From CAVPRW01 sp046727435 [NCBI: bacterium] (GTDB taxonomy: Bacteria; Tectomicrobia; Entotheonellia; J063), in contig JBKPCR010000337.1 in the NCBI GenBank assembly GCA_046727435.1, positions 1 to 8,174 of the forward strand: a stretch of 8,174 nt of DNA. Reading direction: 5' to 3'. The notes under the pieces were generated by a model that saw only the letters and a program-made list of their open reading frames with translations, made no database searches and had not been told where the DNA came from. Every line of letters begins with the position of its first letter. The first letter of the stretch is position 1. The translations under genes were made by a program, and so were the position numbers. Below are positions 6,008 through 8,174 of the stretch, piece by piece.

Positions 6008-6024
6008 CCCCTGGCTAGCAGGGG
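6008..6024 (+). promoter_or_regulatory. GC-rich hairpin in the helicase mRNA leader
   Basis: CCCCTG (6008-6013) and CAGGGG (6019-6024) form a perfect 6-bp stem with loop GCTAG. It lies about 17 bases after the predicted transcription start and 20 bases before the Shine-Dalgarno GAGGG (6044-6048). It could protect the 5' end or modulate expression of an RNA helicase, which is inference. Confidence 0.35.
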
Positions 6025-6057
6025 GAATGGCTGTCCACTGGCTGAGGGTAGCTTGCC

Positions 6058-8174
6058 ATGGACACAACCCTATACCCCACTAATGCTGACCTGCTGCACG
6101 CGCTCGTGCCTCTGGTGCCTGCGGTGACCCTCCAGGCGACGCTGGATGAACTGGGGCTCGGCTCCGTCCCACACAATCGCCTACTGGAAGACGCCTTAGT
6201 CAGTATCGTTCAAGCCGTGCCAGCGCTGCGGACGCGTCTCCTCGATCAGGTGCATGTGACACTTGATCAAGCGGCTGCCATGCTGCGTATCACGCCTTCG
6301 ACCCTGAAACACTTGGTGCAGACCGAGATTATACCGGTTTCTTCCTCCGGGAACGCTGCTCCGCAGCGCCAGGTCATCATCGCTGCCGAACTTCTCAAAC
6401 GTCGGTCCCACATCCGACAGCATCTGGCAGTGTTGTCTGAGGCTACCACAGCAGAGGTCGCCGAGCCCTCCACCCGGATGCGCTATGCGCCGATTACCCA
6501 GGCATTCTTGTCGGGGCTTGGTGAGGCGGCGCGTGTGCCGCTCATTCCCGATCCATTTCAACAGGCGGCGGTTACGGCCAGCCTGGACTCCGACGTGGTG
6601 GTCGTGGCGCCATCGGGCTCAGGCAAGACCTGGATTGCGGAGCGAGCCATCTCGCGTGCCCTGGCCAATGGCCAGACAGTATGTTACACCACACCGCTGA
6701 AGGCGCTCTCGAATCAAAAATTCCGGCGTTTTCGCACGCTCTTTGGCTATCATAGCGTCGGTCTCCTGACCGGCGAGCGGCGTGAAAACACTGGCGCGCC
6801 CATCGTGGTGGCGACCACCGAGATCTTGCGCAATCAACTCTACGGACACGGTCCCTTCCCGGAGCTGATCATTCTCGACGAAGCGCACTATCTGGCCGAT
6901 CCCGACCGCGGCTCCGCCTGGGAAGAGGTCATGGTGCTGACGCCACCGACGAGTCTCCTGTTGCTACTTTCGGCCACGATCTCCAATGCCGAGGTGCTGG
7001 CCGACTGGATGGCCAGTATCAGGCCGCGGCGGCCCGAGCTCATTACCACCGAGATACGCCCGGTGCCATTGCGCTATGGATGGCTCGGCGAGCAGCGCTC
7101 GGTGCTCCCCATGGGCCTGGCGCCATATCTGCTGACCCCGGTGGCGTTTCGCGCCCTGCAGGCGCACCATTTGCCCGGCCTCTTGCAAACCCTGCGCGGC
7201 TCATATCTGCTCCCGGCCATCATCTTCTGGCCGACGCGGCGGGCATGCGACGAAGCGGCGGCTGCCTTCCACGAGGTGCACCTGCCGGGCGCCGGAGAGC
7301 GTGCCGACGCCTATCATGAGTTGGCCCGTGAATATCCGCTCCTGGACAGTCATCCTCTGCGGCATACGCTGATTGGCGCAGGCGTCGCCCCGCATCACGC
7401 CGGGCACCTGATGGCATGGCGCATTGTGGTAGAGGAGCTACTGCGCGCCGGGCTCCTGTCACTCGTCTTCGCCACGACCACCCTCGCAGCTGGCCTTGAT
7501 GTCCCGGTCCGCACGGTGGTGGTGCCCAATTTCAACGTGTGGGACACCGCTGGCCCGCGGGCCATGAGCGCGCTCGAATTTCATCAGATGGTCGGACGTG
7601 CCGGACGACGGGGCAAAGATCGCGTCGGGTTTGTGTTGCTCTTGCCTGAGGATCAGGAAGCGCTGAATACCGCCCAAACCCTCATGACCTCGGCTGCGGA
7701 ACCGCTGCATTCGGCCTTTCAGGTCACCTATGGCCAGATCCTCGCGCTCCTTGGTCGCTTCGAGCCGCGTGAAGCGCGCGAATTCTGGTCACAGACCTTC
7801 GCCGCCTATGAACAGCGGGCAACTATCCTGGGCTTGCAGCGCCAGCTGGAGACGCTTCCTGATGATCCGCTGGAGGGGCGTCCCTGCGATGACCGGCTCG
7901 TCACACGCCATCGGTTTCATGCATTGCAGCGCCGCCTGTCGGAACTGTCGCTGACCGAACCACAGCGGCCGGCAGCGCACCAGCTCCGTCCAGGGCGCGT
8001 GGTGACACTGGCTGATGGCCATCTGGCGGTGCTCCTCCGGCAGCTGCCGCCGGCGATTGATGTGGAGCCGCGCTGGGAGTGTCTGACCAGTGGCGGCGAG
8101 CGTCGGCTCTGCACGGCTAACGACGTGGTCAGCGTCTCAGCTCGGCTGCTCGACATGGGCGATATTCGTCCCAG
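6058..8174 (+). CDS. Ski2-like DExH-box helicase with N-terminal helix-turn-helix, partial
   Basis: The first 705 residues of an ATP-dependent superfamily 2 helicase of the Ski2/Mtr4 type, expected to unwind RNA or DNA in the cytoplasm; the frame is open to the right edge. Seen in order: an unrecognised N-terminus (1-60); an excisionase/MerR-type helix-turn-helix around 66-95 (TLDQAAAMLRITPSTLKHLV), then basic LLKRRSHIR (112-120); a Q-like motif PDPFQQA (164-170 region); Walker A APSGSGKT (184-191); TTPLKALSNQK; motif II DEAH (274-277); SAT (305-307); IIFWPTRRACDEAA from 388; GVAPHHAGH (442-450), a Ski2-family hallmark; motif V FATTTLAAGLDVP (471-483); motif VI QMVGRAGRRG (510-519). From about 640, LRPGRVVTL resembles the beta-barrel found in Ski2/Mtr4 relatives. 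GAGGG (6044-6048), 9 bases upstream, supports the ATG. The gene appears monocistronic on its 5' side. The nucleic acid substrate is unknown. Confidence 0.92.
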   Translation, partial: MDTTLYPTNADLLHALVPLVPAVTLQATLDELGLGSVPHNRLLEDALVSIVQAVPALRTRLLDQVHVTLDQAAAMLRITPSTLKHLVQTEIIPVSSSGNAAPQRQVIIAAELLKRRSHIRQHLAVLSEATTAEVAEPSTRMRYAPITQAFLSGLGEAARVPLIPDPFQQAAVTASLDSDVVVVAPSGSGKTWIAERAISRALANGQTVCYTTPLKALSNQKFRRFRTLFGYHSVGLLTGERRENTGAPIVVATTEILRNQLYGHGPFPELIILDEAHYLADPDRGSAWEEVMVLTPPTSLLLLLSATISNAEVLADWMASIRPRRPELITTEIRPVPLRYGWLGEQRSVLPMGLAPYLLTPVAFRALQAHHLPGLLQTLRGSYLLPAIIFWPTRRACDEAAAAFHEVHLPGAGERADAYHELAREYPLLDSHPLRHTLIGAGVAPHHAGHLMAWRIVVEELLRAGLLSLVFATTTLAAGLDVPVRTVVVPNFNVWDTAGPRAMSALEFHQMVGRAGRRGKDRVGFVLLLPEDQEALNTAQTLMTSAAEPLHSAFQVTYGQILALLGRFEPREAREFWSQTFAAYEQRATILGLQRQLETLPDDPLEGRPCDDRLVTRHRFHALQRRLSELSLTEPQRPAAHQLRPGRVVTLADGHLAVLLRQLPPAIDVEPRWECLTSGGERRLCTANDVVSVSARLLDMGDIRP

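Larger units (their letters stand above)
5724..6057. other. Gene-free region between the GH13 and helicase genes
   Basis: These 334 bases hold no convincing gene. A 62-codon ORF at 5793-5981 resembles nothing, has no clear ribosome binding site and runs into the predicted -10 element. The region contains a stem-loop after the GH13 stop, a 13-base palindrome, a promoter and a leader hairpin, listed separately. Confidence 0.6.

Noticed and set aside
1-8174. CRISPR array, insertion sequence, phage, toxin-antitoxin or defence island
   Set aside because: No regularly spaced repeats, transposase, integrase or paired small genes were seen. The helicase alone, without partner genes in view, does not justify a defence call.

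Overview
This is an 8.2 kb stretch of a GC-rich (by eye about 60%) bacterial chromosome with five protein-coding genes. The two at the edges are cut by the window. I see no insertion sequence, phage gene, CRISPR array, tRNA or rRNA. Gene content (ferredoxin-dependent 2-oxoacid oxidoreductase, ThiO-like glycine oxidase, neopullulanase-like GH13 enzyme, bacterial Ski2-like helicase) and the CCCTCTCCC/GGGAGAGGG intergenic repeat would suit a Chloroflexota-type or other deep-branching GC-rich bacterium. That assignment is only an inference from style and not from a marker gene.

Layout: (1) positions 1-1176, minus strand: N-terminal 392 residues of a fused gamma/alpha subunit of a 2-oxoacid:ferredoxin oxidoreductase (korA type), running off the left edge. 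(2) 1177-1598: a 422-base divergent control region with a good sigma70-like promoter for each flank, an inverted repeat lying over the korA promoter, and GC-rich hairpins in the leader of the next gene. (3) 1599-2732, plus: ThiO-type FAD glycine oxidase. (4) 2733-2848: a convergent gap carrying a degenerate and an intact copy of a hairpin-forming repeat. (5) 2849-3946, minus: a second FAD-dependent DAO-family amine/amino-acid oxidoreductase. (6) 3947-4244: a divergent gap with a perfect 12-bp palindrome. (7) 4245-5723, plus: GH13 alpha-glycosidase of the neopullulanase/cyclomaltodextrinase type lacking the usual N-terminal CBM34 domain. (8) 5724-6057: a 334-base gene-free leader region with a stem-loop, a 13-base palindrome and a promoter. 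(9) 6058 to the right edge, plus: a Ski2-like DExH-box helicase with an excisionase/MerR-type helix-turn-helix ahead of the helicase core.

The genes do not form one operon: strands alternate and most genes seem to have their own promoter. They also do not make an obvious joint pathway. ThiO would supply iminoglycine for the thiazole of thiamine, and thiamine diphosphate is the cofactor of the neighbouring KorA-containing enzyme, which is a suggestive but unproven link. I found no convincing undescribed multi-gene system here. The points most worth following are the helicase architecture, the structured leaders and operator-like repeats, and the convergent pair of DAO-family flavoproteins.
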